From: Gloeotrichia echinulata CP02 | GTDB taxonomy: Bacteria > Cyanobacteriota > Cyanobacteriia > Cyanobacteriales > Nostocaceae | Length of the DNA stretch: 64,000 bases | Direction: 5' to 3' | Assembly (NCBI GenBank): GCA_038087035.1 | Contig: CP051187.1 | Coordinates: 2,299,001 to 2,363,000, forward strand | Part shown: piece after piece, positions 52,945 to 62,540 of the stretch | Numbering within the stretch: position 1 is the stretch's first letter | How the letters are laid out: each line of letters opens with the position of its first letter | Translations under genes and position numbers: made by a program | The notes under the pieces: model-generated | What the model saw: only the letters and a program-made list of their open reading frames with translations | Told to the model about the DNA's origin: nothing | The model's database searches: none

Positions 52945-54282
52945 CTATCGCGAAGCGACTTGTGGATCTGCCCAAAGTTCTGTAACCTTGTCACCAAAAG
53001 TAATCGGTTGATCAGCATCTGTGGTTGTGGTGACAGTCTTACCATCACTAGCAACTTTCACCAAAGGCCAATTTTCGTCGCCTAATTCCCCAGCACGGAA
53101 CAACACATGATCTGGTTGACTCTTACTCCAACCCAACAAAATGGCAATTTTTTCATGCTCATCTTCCTGTTGAAGTGGAGTTACAGTGTTGGTATTATTC
53201 TTTTGGCGATCCCAAATCACTGCATAATCTGTAGCATCAGCGGTGTTGAATATGGCTTGGAATTTGCGTGCTAAGAAGCGATCGCCTTTCTCGGACCAGC
53301 TAACTGGAACTAATACACCAATTGTCCCGCTGTTCTGGCTTTGTTCTGGCGAGGATAACTGGGTCTTTAATAGGGGATCACTAGCCGTAGAAGTTGTAGC
53401 CATCACCCGCAAAATCTTGTTTTGTCTATCCTCTATAAACAAAACGCTGGTGACACGGCTATTATACAATTCCGGTCTGACTTCGAGTTTCACCCTGCTA
53501 TAAACCACATACTTCCCATCGGGAGAAACCACAGGCGCACTACGATAGTAGCGCACTCCCGAACCACCTTGAGAACCAATAGCCTCCTGAGTAGCTGTGA
53601 TCCATTTCCAAGGAATTGGATGAGGACTACCTATGGGATCGGTTTGTTCTGCTTGTTCTGTTAATGGTTGTTCCGAAACCGGTACTTCCGGATTGGGGTT
53701 TGGTTGTGATTGTATCAAATTTGGTGTAATTTGAGTTGCTGCCAATGATTCGACATCAGCACCCTGATTTGGCAAATAATTATTAGCATCTCTCAATGAT
53801 TGAACTCGAGCAGCTTTTAATTTTTGCACCAAAATAAGTTGACTCAAAGGCTGGTCTGTAGATGGTGCGAGTTCCACTGCTGCTAAGGGATCAGTAAAAG
53901 GCAAATTGCTCTTTGATAGAGAATGAGCTGTAAAGAAGTGGACTTCTCCTCCCACAGACTCCATTTTCTGTACTGATGATAATCCCTGCTTTTCCCCAAC
54001 GACCGCCGTGACAGGTGGAACAGAGTCAACTTTTGCTGTCAAGGAGTTGATTTGAGCTGCTTTGACTGCTTCAGCTAAATCAAGTTCTCTAACAGCAGCG
54101 ATTTTTTTTGACTCAGAGTCAGATTCTCTGGTATTATCCGTATTATTACTGATTTGTGATTGGTTCGCTGAAGTAGAGTGAGCCGAGGTTGCCACTAAAG
54201 GAGCGATGAGAATCACAAGGACAACATATTTCAAGAATGGTTGTACGCGGAACCATCCTGACAGCAAAAGAGGTTTAAGCAT
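52945..54282 (-). CDS. secreted protein with TolB-like C-terminal segments
   Basis: A 445-residue protein with a signal/anchor (PFLKYVVLVILIAPLVATSA, residues ~15-35). The middle is low complexity (Ser, Thr, Asn, Gln). The C-terminal ~200 residues look like beta-propeller-type repeats: RYYRSAPVVSPDGKYVVYSR, LFIEDRQNKILRVM and DYAVIWDRQ. Probably periplasmic/lumenal. Function not recognised; similar proteins are conserved in cyanobacteria. ATG 54282. Confidence 0.7.
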   Translation of the reverse strand: MLKPLLLSGWFRVQPFLKYVVLVILIAPLVATSAHSTSANQSQISNNTDNTRESDSESKKIAAVRELDLAEAVKAAQINSLTAKVDSVPPVTAVVGEKQGLSSVQKMESVGGEVHFFTAHSLSKSNLPFTDPLAAVELAPSTDQPLSQLILVQKLKAARVQSLRDANNYLPNQGADVESLAATQITPNLIQSQPNPNPEVPVSEQPLTEQAEQTDPIGSPHPIPWKWITATQEAIGSQGGSGVRYYRSAPVVSPDGKYVVYSRVKLEVRPELYNSRVTSVLFIEDRQNKILRVMATTSTASDPLLKTQLSSPEQSQNSGTIGVLVPVSWSEKGDRFLARKFQAIFNTADATDYAVIWDRQKNNTNTVTPLQQEDEHEKIAILLGWSKSQPDHVLFRAGELGDENWPLVKVASDGKTVTTTTDADQPITFGDKVTELWADPQVASR

Positions 54283-55134
54283 GTGTTGACTCTCTAGAGG
54301 GGCGGTTGCTATGTGAGGAGCAATGCCTATACAGCAAAGGGGGCAGGGGTATGATTATATGTATAACAAGAAACTAAAAGCTTTAACGAGATAATTTCTT
54401 CAAAGTTAGCAGATTTTTACAAAACTTTAGTATCATTGTTTACACCTTGCTGCGAGAAAACCCTACGACTAACAAATTAGCTGCTATCATCAAGGCGATG
54501 CAGATGAATTGAGAAATTACGCGATACAACAGACTGCTACCGCATTTAAAACTCAACCAGACCAAAATAGAGGTTAGGTCAAAAAGTATTAAATTAGTAC
54601 TCAGGCTATTAATACCGACTTATACGTAAGCTGTTACCAGGACTGTTAGCGAGAGCTAACCTATAGGAGTCTCACCACTATATAAGCTGCTACAACAGCG
54701 CGAATCTCAATTACGGGAGAAATGAGGCGTTACTGGAAAACATGACAAAGCTGACGGAAAACATATACTAAGCGATCACAACTAGTGGCATCTACCCCCA
54801 AACAGAAATTAAAATTTGTTCTGCAAGAATTTCCAGAACGCAACGCTATCTTCTAGATGTAAATACACCGAAAACCGAATTCTAGGGAACAAATAGCAAG
54901 GACATTGAACAGGTAGAAGCACAGTGGCTTGTCGCCAGACATTGCCAAAAAACTACGCTTGCTAGCAGTACTACCAGTTGTTAGTAGCTTATCTGCTGGC
55001 TAACTTACTATAAGTCTATCAAGGAACCTTGGGTTTCACCAATACCAAAACACTTTAGCACCAAAAAACCAATTTATTGAAAAATTGTTGAGAAAAATAC
55101 ATAAGTAACCCCCTACACTAGGACACACTAAAAT
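54283..55134. other. degraded region, possible coiled-coil pseudogene
   Basis: No ORF, but in-frame traces occur, for example YKLLQQRESQLREK then NEALLENMTKLTENIY separated by a frameshift near 54720. This suggests a decayed coding sequence rather than spacer. No homology I can name. Confidence 0.3.
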
Positions 55135-55174
55135 GGGCATGGGGCATGGGGCATGGGGCATGGGGCATGGGGCA
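55135..55174. repeat. STRR array (GGGCATG)
   Basis: About five GGGCATG heptamers between the degraded region and the mobile element. Confidence 0.9.
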
Positions 55175-55204
55175 GCTATATTCTACATCAATAAATTGGT
55201 CGAA

Positions 55205-55383
55205 CTTTGACATACCTCCTCGTCCTAAAGGAGCGAGGATTCCTTGACACTTCGCTGGTTTGCGCCACAAGTGGTCTTACCATCCCTCCATGTCCGTTTA
55301 AAGTCTCCCAATGCCCTATGGCGACTATAACCTGAATTTTATCATAAAGCCGTCCTAGAAGGACGGGGCTTGAATCCCATTTT
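55205..55383 (-). mobile_element. non-autonomous IS200/IS605-type element
   Basis: About 180 bp with ends CTCCTCGTCC...GAGCGAGGA (55216-55238) and CCGTCC/GGACGG (55350-55366). Orientation minus. Same left-end hairpin as at 45,356. No ORF. Confidence 0.72.
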
Positions 55384-55614
55384 TTTGGTCAAAGCGGGTA
55401 AAGCTGGGAATTGCGTCGCCCAAGCCCCTGAAACGACTCCAAAAAACCTGATTTAACCGTGCGATGAGTGGTTTTACCATAAGGGTAGGATTAGTTGATC
55501 TCCAAGTGATTTAGACTATGGCGCTTGGTCTGATGTTCCGTTATAGTGACCCCAGTCCAAGGGTTTTTGGCTTTGGTGCTGACTCTAAAATGTTGATATT
55601 AACTATTAATTGAC

Positions 55615-56619
55615 ATGAAAATTGTATTTTTTGGTACTCCACAGTTTGCTGTCCCCACTTTGGAAAAATTGCTCCATCACCCTGATTTTGAAGTATTGGC
55701 TGTAATAACACAACCAGATAAACGCCGAGAACGGGGGAATAAACTTACACCAACACCTGTAAAAACCCTAGCCACCTCTGCCAATCTACCAGTTTGGCAA
55801 CCGTCACGCCTGAAAAAACATCCTGAAACCTTAACACAACTCAAACAATTAGCAGCAGATGTGTTTGTCGTCATCGCCTATGGACAAATTTTGTCCCAAA
55901 AAATCTTAGATATGCCGAAGTTGGGCTGCATTAATGTGCATGGTTCAATTTTACCCCAATATCGGGGCGCAGCTCCCATTCAATGGTGTCTGCATAATGG
56001 CGAACAGGAAACGGGGATCACGACAATGTTAATGGATGCAGGTATGGATACCGGCGCAATGCTGCTCAAAGCAACTACACCGATTGCATTACTCGATAAT
56101 GCTCAAGATTTAGCCACGAGGTTAGCTGTTATGGGTGCAGATTTATTAGTCGAAACCTTGGTCAAGCTAGAACGCCAAGAACTTGAACCCATTCCCCAAA
56201 ATAACTTGGAGGCGACTTATGCACCATTGATTAAAAAAGAGGACTATGACCTAGATTGGTCAAACAGCGCCATTCAATTACATAATCAAATTAGAGGCTT
56301 TTACCCCAACTGTATTACCACCTTTCGCAACCAACCCCTAAAAATCACCGCTACCGCTCCCCTTGGTTCTGATTATAGCCAAGAACTACCAATAAAATTA
56401 CAAGAAATAACACATAAATTACCACAATTGTCAACTATATCTGGTAGTCCTGGAGAAGTGGTAAGCATTGCCAAGGGAATTGGTCCAATTGTTCAAACTG
56501 GCGACGGCTTATTGGTGTTGCGAGAAGTGCAACCAGCAGGTAAACGTCCCCAATCGGGATGGGATTTTGTCAATGGAACTCGTTTAACTGTAGGAGAAGT
56601 GTTTGACATCGGTCCCTAG
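55615..56619 (+). CDS. fmt: methionyl-tRNA formyltransferase
   Basis: A 334-residue Fmt: MKIVFFGTPQFAVPTLEKLL, then the formyl-transfer site GCINVHGSILPQYRGAAPIQ (catalytic Asn/His region) and DAGMDTGAMLLK. The C-terminal oligonucleotide-binding domain is intact. It formylates initiator Met-tRNA. ATG 55615. Confidence 0.96.
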   Translation: MKIVFFGTPQFAVPTLEKLLHHPDFEVLAVITQPDKRRERGNKLTPTPVKTLATSANLPVWQPSRLKKHPETLTQLKQLAADVFVVIAYGQILSQKILDMPKLGCINVHGSILPQYRGAAPIQWCLHNGEQETGITTMLMDAGMDTGAMLLKATTPIALLDNAQDLATRLAVMGADLLVETLVKLERQELEPIPQNNLEATYAPLIKKEDYDLDWSNSAIQLHNQIRGFYPNCITTFRNQPLKITATAPLGSDYSQELPIKLQEITHKLPQLSTISGSPGEVVSIAKGIGPIVQTGDGLLVLREVQPAGKRPQSGWDFVNGTRLTVGEVFDIGP

Positions 56620-56703
56620 GGGATTGGGGATTGGGAGTAGTGACAAATGACAAATGACAAATGACAAATCACAAATGACAAATGACAAATGACAAATGAC
56701 AAA
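56620..56703. repeat. STRR arrays after fmt
   Basis: GGGGATT heptamers then ACAAATG heptamers (about seven). Confidence 0.9.
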
Positions 56704-56717
56704 TCCTAACTCTTGAG

Positions 56718-57216
56718 TGGTGAAGTACTCCGGCAATATCCGCTGAAGCAGGAGCTTCAAAAGAAACAACCATCATCGTTTCGCGTCTCGTTCGCCGTTG
56801 CTCTGTTGGGCGTACTCATTACTGAGGAAGCGGAACCAAATCCGGTCTAAGTCTTACACAGCGTCTCTGGTATTTCTACCTTTATCTTCTCAAGAAAGAA
56901 CCCGCGCAGCTATCCGCCTTCTATCGACAGTTTAATTACTTTTCGTCTTACTCGCCTTGGATTTACGACAATGGTCAACCAGCTAGGTTTTCAGCTTAAG
57001 CGATCTCTGCCGAGTACATACTTTATACCCCAAGGGTGGCCTCTTAGTCATTCGGGTGGGTCAACAACCACCAATATTGTCTCACAAACATTGACGATTC
57101 CTCAACCATCCCGATCTCTAATCAACCAGGCGGTTGATGTCGGCTCAAGATGTTTTCGTCATCGTCCACTGTCCATCCCCACCTTACTTCGTTGAAGGTG
57201 GGGACTTCCGTGATTC
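56718..57216 (-). mobile_element. ~500-bp non-autonomous IS200/IS605-type element
   Basis: Left end (on the minus strand) is the hairpin CCCCACCTT/AAGGTGGGG at 57177-57203; right end at ~56718 (GTGAAGTACTCCGG near 56720). No tnpB inside. The reRNA-like segment just before the right end is GC-rich and structured. A short plus-strand ORF (56971-57195) is not supported as a gene. Confidence 0.65.
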
Positions 57217-57570
57217 CGTTAAGTTTTCATAAAGATGGCAAGAATTACAAGGGCCATTGGGGTTGACTGCACAACGGATGATTTCTGAATGGGCATTGTA
57301 TCTACAACTAGCATCGCCGATTACCCAACGTCCAGCTACCAATGTTTTTTCAGATGGTCTTTGAGCTGACTGCACGTAAAGGGCTATATTATGCAAACGG
57401 TAGCGCCCGGCTTTTAGTTGATATCTATGGCGGCGCTCTAAAACCACATAGGTTTTTCCTGCAAAATCGAGATAATTTCCCGGTTGGGGTGTCCAATCAA
57501 GTTGCGCTTTACCAAGGCTTTGACGCGGATGGGTTAAAATCACCTCGGTGGGTAAAGAGTCTGGCTCCAT
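57184..57570 (-). CDS. DUF6464-like small protein, C-terminus altered
   Basis: A 128-residue protein similar to a cyanobacterial family (DUF6464): WTPQPGNYLDFAGKTYVVLE then RHRYQLKAGRYRLHNIALYV. The last nine residues (SRKSPPSTK) are encoded by the mobile-element end at 57185-57216; the natural stop was probably after NLTE. Function unknown. ATG 57570. Confidence 0.65.
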   Translation of the reverse strand: MEPDSLPTEVILTHPRQSLGKAQLDWTPQPGNYLDFAGKTYVVLERRHRYQLKAGRYRLHNIALYVQSAQRPSEKTLVAGRWVIGDASCRYNAHSEIIRCAVNPNGPCNSCHLYENLTESRKSPPSTK

Positions 57571-57985
57571 AAGGTTATGTGATTTGATTTACATTATTAA
57601 GCATGGTATCGCAATCACTTGCTTTAGTTTACAGGATTTAGGTTACAATTATTGTTTGACCAGATTTTATGACACCTGACAATGGGAGGCTAGTATTGTT
57701 GGTTCTGGCGATGTTTGGGAGTAACTAAAAATTTATCTGTTAAAAATCTTTACAATTGCGACCTAGAGCTAGATAGTCTGGTGTGAGAAGCCCCACGGTG
57801 ATATTGTTGATTGATAGGGGAATCAGGCTATAGGGGAGCGATCGCCAAGGCAAACTTTTTTGAGCGTCTATTACATTGTTTAAAGTTATGTAGCCTTTTG
57901 ATTACGCGACCTCAGCCACTGCGGTAAACTATGCCTTGATTATAATTCCTTAGCAGAGAAGAACACTCGAAAGGAGCCTTTTTCA
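57571..57985. other. psaC upstream region
   Basis: About 415 bp, no ORF. It should carry the psaC promoter and 5' leader. A ribosome site GAAAGGAGC lies just before the ATG. An HIP1 octamer is at ~57838. Confidence 0.5.
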
Positions 57986-58231
57986 ATGTCTCATACCGTA
58001 AAAATCTACGATACCTGCATTGGCTGCACTCAATGCGTCCGCGCTTGCCCAACTGACGTACTGGAGATGGTACCTTGGGATGGCTGTAAAGCTGCTCAAA
58101 TCGCCTCTTCTCCCCGCACAGAAGACTGCGTAGGATGCAAACGCTGTGAAACTGCTTGTCCTACAGACTTTTTGAGCATCCGGGTTTACTTGGGCGCTGA
58201 AACAACTCGCAGCTTGGGTCTAGCTTACTAA
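57986..58231 (+). CDS. psaC: photosystem I iron-sulfur center subunit VII
   Basis: An 81-residue PsaC with two ferredoxin-type clusters: CIGCTQCVRACPTDV and CVGCKRCETACPTDF, eight cysteines binding FA and FB. It carries electrons from P700/FX to ferredoxin on the stromal side of photosystem I. Sequence and length match cyanobacterial PsaC exactly. It starts at ATG 57986. Confidence 0.99.
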   Translation: MSHTVKIYDTCIGCTQCVRACPTDVLEMVPWDGCKAAQIASSPRTEDCVGCKRCETACPTDFLSIRVYLGAETTRSLGLAY

Positions 58232-58284
58232 GGAATTCATGTGACTCACGATTAAGTGTCTCATTAGCAAGCACCTTTAGTATG

Positions 58285-58309
58285 GTAGGGTGGGCATTTG
58301 CCACCCTAC
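58285..58309. terminator. hairpin after psaC
   Basis: GTAGGGTGGG and CCACCCTAC around a short loop. Probable terminator or dispersed repeat; no T-run follows directly. Confidence 0.45.
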
Positions 58310-58341
58310 AGTATCGACATTTTAGTGTAAAAGCACAAAAT

Positions 58342-59747
58342 CCATGAACTACCCCGCCCTACTTCACTTCGTGACGCTACGCGAACGTTGAGGGCGGGGT
58401 TTCTACATCCCCACCCGTAGAGCAAGATTTTTGACGTTTCTTTTGACCTAGTTGCTTTAGACTTCCAGTCTGCTTTCGCTTTTTGGTATCTGAAGTAGAG
58501 CCAGAATCATCTACGTCTTTGAGGTTAGTTCCTAGCCCCTGTAGATTCTTTGAATGCCAAAGTAACATCACTTCTGCTGATGCTATATCCCTTTGTTGGG
58601 TGTATCCACAATTCCGGCAAATATGTTCTCGCTGGTCTAAAGTTTTCTTTTCTTGATGCCCACATTTAGGGCAAGTTTGGGATGGTTTTACCTGACGTGT
58701 AGGCACTTCTACAAATAACCCACCAACATCTGATAATTTTGCTTTTAGAGCATCTTTTATCATTCCCATTCCCACATCAGGAATTGATTTATTTAGACCA
58801 GTTTTTTGTTTTTTACGTTTGCCCTTTTTGGCTTTGGCACTCATTTTTTTGACCTCTAGTTTCTCGGACACTACCGTGCTATTACCGCTGATTATCCGTG
58901 TAGTTTCCTGGTGAACGAAATTCTGGCGTTGATTAGCAACTTTTCTCGAAAGCTTGCTAATCAACTTTTGTGTTTTCTTCCACCTTCTAGAAGCCTTGAC
59001 CCTTCTCTGCGAGACGCTACGCGAACGACTGCGCTCAGGGTCAACAGTGAGCGAAGCCGAACTGTTGATCTTCTTTTTGAAATTAGGCGAGCGTTTGCGA
59101 CGCTTTTTTTTGCTTAATTGTTTATTTTTTTGCTCTGCTTTACGAAAAAACCTAGGGGCAGGAACTAAACCATTTTCTTGTCCATTTGTCCAAGCAATTG
59201 CATCGTTACAACCCAGGTCAATAGCAATAATGCCGTCATCAGTCTTGCGACTGTTTTTTAAGATTGTTTCTTCAATGTCTAAAACTATGGAAGCGTACCA
59301 TTTTCCATTCCGATAAAGGATGTCTAAAGCTTTAGGGTGCCCCCAAACTCTAGCTTTCCCTCTCATCTGAATTTGACCAATTTTTGCTAATTCCAAATAA
59401 CCATTGTCACCAGTGCTATGGGCTTTCCATCCAGTAAATGATGGGTAAGTCCAACCTGAATAATGACGAATTGATTTGAATTTAGGGTATCCTCCAAGCC
59501 CATTGAAAAATCTTTGAAAAGCGAAGTCAACACGTTTTAATGTTGCTTGTAATGTTTGAGAATTACAAACTTTATATTCATACCAGACTTCCTTGAAATC
59601 AGGCAAACAATTCTGCTGCTCAAAGTAAGAAACAGATTTGCCGAACCTTTTATATGAAGTAATTCTGTTTGATACTGCGGCATTATATAAGTAAGTCGGC
59701 GTGAAAAAACCAAAGTATGTAAAGATAAGTAAATACGGAAAATGCAT
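58342..59747 (-). mobile_element. tnpB: IS200/IS605-type element with nearly full tnpB (TnpB1 copy B)
   Basis: Right end at 58342 is identical to 33128-33190. The ORF (58377-59747) is 456 residues; it has the same catalytic and zinc motifs as copy A plus the N-terminal part missing there (FQRFFNGLGGYPKFK, GKARVWGHPKALDILYRNG). Its extreme N-terminus (MHFPYLLIFTYFGFF) does not look like a normal TnpB start and the IS630 element abuts it at ~59750, so it is probably truncated by that insertion. Differs from copy A by two residues over the shared stretch. The in-frame repeat insert is also present. Confidence 0.85.
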
Positions 59748-59751
59748 CTAC

Positions 59752-60890
59752 CGAGGTAATGTAAGATATGGGCGCTCGTTTAAGGGTGTTTCTGACTCGT
59801 GAGCAAGACGGAACCCTATTAAACCTTAGAACTGCGGACGTACCACAGAAAGTTAAAGACCGAGCAGAGGTAATCAGGTTAAACGCACATGGTTGGCATG
59901 TCGAGAAAATAGCGGCTCACTTTAACTGGAGTCCACAAACAGTAAGGGATGTTTTACACAAATGGCAAAAACTTGGTCTAGAAGGGCTTTGGGATAAATC
60001 GGGTCGAGGGGGCAAAACCAAATACACCGAAGAAGACATAGTATTTTTGGAAGAATGCCTCAAAACAGAACCACGCACATACAACAGTCTTCAACTAGCG
60101 CAAAAACTTTATTGCGATAAGCCTTCGGCATAGCTTCTCTACGAGACGCTTCGCGAACGCTTACCGCCAAATAAAACTGAGTCCCGACAGATTAAGACGG
60201 GTACTCAAAAAAAGGGGATCATTTGGAAACGAGCAAGGAAAAGTCACAAAGGTAAACAGGACTCGAAAGTCAAAGAAATAAAGCAAGCTGACCTAGAGAT
60301 GTTGGAATTGGCGGCAGCCACTGGAGAAATAGACCTGAAGTATTTGGATGAATCAGGGTTTTGTCTATGGAGTGAGCCAAGTTATACCTATTACCAACGA
60401 GGTGAGCAAAAACGCTTAGAGCAAACACAGCGACGTGGTCGTAGATTAAGTATCATCGGATTTCTTCAACCTTTAATTAGTTTTGTTTACGGTTTGGTTA
60501 TTGGCGGTGTTGACAGAAAATCTTATATCCAGATGATGGAGCAAGAAGCGAAAGAAACCGAAACTGTTAGGCGCATCCGAGTAATAGTACAAGATAACGG
60601 TCCAATACATAGATGCAAGGAAGTTCAAGAGTTATGGTCAAAGTGGGAAAGCCAGGGTTTATACATTTTCTTTTTACCTAAATATTGCTCTGAGATGAAC
60701 CCAATTGAATTGGAGTGGCAGCATTTAAAAAAAGATGAACTAGCGGGACAAATGTTTGATGATGAATTGGAGCTTGCCTATGCCGTAATTAATGGGGTTG
60801 AAGTTAGAGCAGAAAAAGGAAACTACAGTACACAACGTACTAAATTTAACTCTAGGAATACAGCTTAATATCTCGTTACATAGTTGTCAA
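59752..60890 (+). mobile_element. IS630-family element, inactive
   Basis: Contains a broken IS630 transposase. Related ends: GGTAATGTAAGATAT on the left and the complement of AATATCTCGTTACATAG on the right; the arms are imperfect. Inserted at the 5' end of tnpB1 copy B. Confidence 0.7.
59768..60868 (+). pseudogene. IS630-family DDE transposase, frameshifted by a ~38-bp repeat
   Basis: N-terminal part (59768 to ~60126) has the helix-turn-helix (VIRLNAHGWHVEKIAAHFNW). The frame resumes at ~60163 with LPPNKTESRQIKTG, then the catalytic YLDESGFCLW (Asp), VIVQDNGPIHRC (Asp) and PIELEWQHLK (Glu). A repeat (CCTTCGGCATAGC ... CGCGAACG, 60123-60162) inserted at residue ~119 causes a stop. Inactive. 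Confidence 0.88.
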
Positions 60891-60954
60891 TTTTCCCGCC
60901 GACCTACTTAGAGTCTGTTCATTCTCTGCCCCTGTTATTTTTTAGCTTTCCCGA

Positions 60955-61286
60955 CAGAAGCCCCACGCTCACTCGAATGAGCGTGGGATGAATGGCGCGT
61001 GAGTGACGAATTGACCAACGAGCGAAATTGAGCATAGCGAAATCAGCAATGTTGGTCGGTGAGGAATGAACACTTTCTTGTTTTTTTTCTAAATACTTGT
61101 TATAATTTTAACCAGTAGGTGTAATCCAATTAAATGCTGAAAAGCAGCCTATTAAAATAAAAGCTAATTGTTTGGCTTAACCAAAGAACCGTGGGTAGCA
61201 CAGTCAAAAAGCTCAGTCAATGTCTTCATAGAAGAGTCGCACAGAAGCCCACACTCACCTGAAAGGGAGTGTGTGGAGTACGTCAC
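60955..61286 (+). mobile_element. deleted IS200/IS605-type element, both ends retained
   Basis: Left hairpin CCACGCTC/GAGCGTGG (60963-60987), promoter-like TTGTTATAATTTTAACC near 61098, a short Met codon run, then a tnpB 3' end in frame with the right hairpin CCCACACTC/GAGTGTGTGG (61248-61276), ending near GTACGTCAC at 61286. The internal tnpB is deleted. What follows the right end would be the guide of its reRNA. Confidence 0.7.
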
Positions 61287-61384
61287 TAAAAACAAATTCT
61301 GGATGTATGACGAGTCCCCAGGATTTTCTGATACAATTATTTGGTCTTGAGCATAAATGCCATAAGCGAAAACCAAGCTAATAG

Positions 61385-61530
61385 GTATATGTCGCAAGAA
61401 GAAGATTTGGGTCCTGGGAATCAGGACTCGTGCCCTTGGAGGGAATGTCAGACCAAGAGAACTGCGGAGTTATCTTGGCTGTTCCCGATGAATTGGGAAG
61501 CTCAGTCCGTCTTACGGCGGAGTAGTTCAC
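61385..61530 (+). mobile_element. tnpB C-terminal/right-end remnant upstream of comB
   Basis: A tail frame VYVARRRFGSWESGLVPLEG then VILAVPDELGSSVRLTAE and stop (61523-61525); the right end AGTAGTTCAC is at 61521-61530. The DELGSSVRLTAE tail is typical of TnpB in cyanobacteria. The end lies 40 bp before comB. Confidence 0.72.
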
Positions 61531-61570
61531 AATGTAATTTCGGCAGCATTAGATCAGGCGTATCTAACAC

Positions 61571-62311
61571 GTGAAGCTATTTGTTTACCACACCCCGGAA
61601 TTGACTCCAACAGATCAAGCCCCAGAATGTGCGATCGCAGTCGATGTTCTGCGAGCCACTAGCACAATGGCAACTGTCTTGGCTGCTGGCGGCGAAGCTG
61701 TACAAGTCTTTAGCGATTTAGAAAAACTCATCCTAGTTAGTGAACAATGGCCCCCTGAAAAACGGCTACGAGCTGGAGAACGGGGCGGCGCGAAAGTAGC
61801 TGGCTTTGAGTTGGGTAACTCTCCCCTCGACTGCACACCAGAAGTTGTCCAGGGGCGTCGCTTATTCATCAGTACCACCAATGGTACTCGTGCCTTACAA
61901 AGGGTACAATCCGCCCCAATTGTCTTAGCTGCAGCTTTAATTAACCGGGCTGCGGTGGTGCGATTTCTCCTAGAAAAGCAACCAGAGACGGTCTGGATTG
62001 TCGGTTCAGGTTGGGAAGGCAGTTTTTCTCTGGAGGATACAGTTTGTGCAGGTGCGATCGCCCATAGTCTTGTGCAACACTCTCAGTTGTCACAACATGA
62101 ATTAGCTGGTAATGATGAAGTAATTAGCGCGATCGCTCTTTACTCTCAGTGGGAAGATAACTTGTTGGGGCTTTTACACCAAGCTAGCCACGGCCAACGG
62201 TTGTTACGCATGGAATGTGATGAAGATCTAAAATATTGTTCTCAAACCGATATTTTAGATGTTTTGCCTACACAGCAAGAACTAGGAGTTTTGAAAATTC
62301 CACAACATTAA
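61571..62311 (+). CDS. comB: 2-phosphosulfolactate phosphatase family (ComB)
   Basis: A 246-residue ComB-family phosphatase: IAVDVLRATSTMATVLAAGG (acid near the start), GGAKVAGFELGNSPLDCTPE and STTNGTRALQR. In archaea ComB converts 2-phosphosulfolactate to sulfolactate for coenzyme M; in cyanobacteria the substrate is unknown. Start is GTG 61571 since the family start MKLFVYHTPELTPT begins there. A mobile-element end lies 40 bp upstream and may supply or remove its promoter. Confidence 0.88.
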   Translation: MKLFVYHTPELTPTDQAPECAIAVDVLRATSTMATVLAAGGEAVQVFSDLEKLILVSEQWPPEKRLRAGERGGAKVAGFELGNSPLDCTPEVVQGRRLFISTTNGTRALQRVQSAPIVLAAALINRAAVVRFLLEKQPETVWIVGSGWEGSFSLEDTVCAGAIAHSLVQHSQLSQHELAGNDEVISAIALYSQWEDNLLGLLHQASHGQRLLRMECDEDLKYCSQTDILDVLPTQQELGVLKIPQH

Positions 62312-62317
62312 CGATAC

Positions 62318-62375
62318 GCGAAAGTCCCTACCCTCAGCTTACTCCTAGGGTGGGGATGAATAGCGATTCATGCTA
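62318..62375 (+). mobile_element. solo left end of an IS200/IS605-type element
   Basis: Hairpin TCCCTACCCT/AGGGTGGGGA (62325-62356) with ATGAATAGCG following, close to the left ends at 57,177 and 60,963. No tnpB follows. Confidence 0.5.
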
Positions 62376-62419
62376 ATAAATATAATTCTCATACTAAAGA
62401 TAGATCCCAAAATTATAGA

Positions 62420-62540
62420 TATAGCAGGGGACTGGGGACACAACGACCGCTCAGTGCATCGCTGGGGACTGGGTTACAAGTCTGATTGTGTCTAGGTTTT
62501 ATCATCAGTTAATGTCCTAAGCACTTTGGCGGTTGCTATA
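62420..62540. mobile_element. 121-bp MITE, copy 2 (inverted, identical to 39592)
   Basis: Identical to 39592-39712 in inverted orientation, ends TATAGCAGG and TTGCTATA. No ORF. Confidence 0.93.

Noticed and set aside
56971..57195. 74-codon plus-strand ORF inside the 56.7-57.2 kb element
   Set aside because: Lies in a mobile-element non-coding part and has no homology; the element's strand is opposite.
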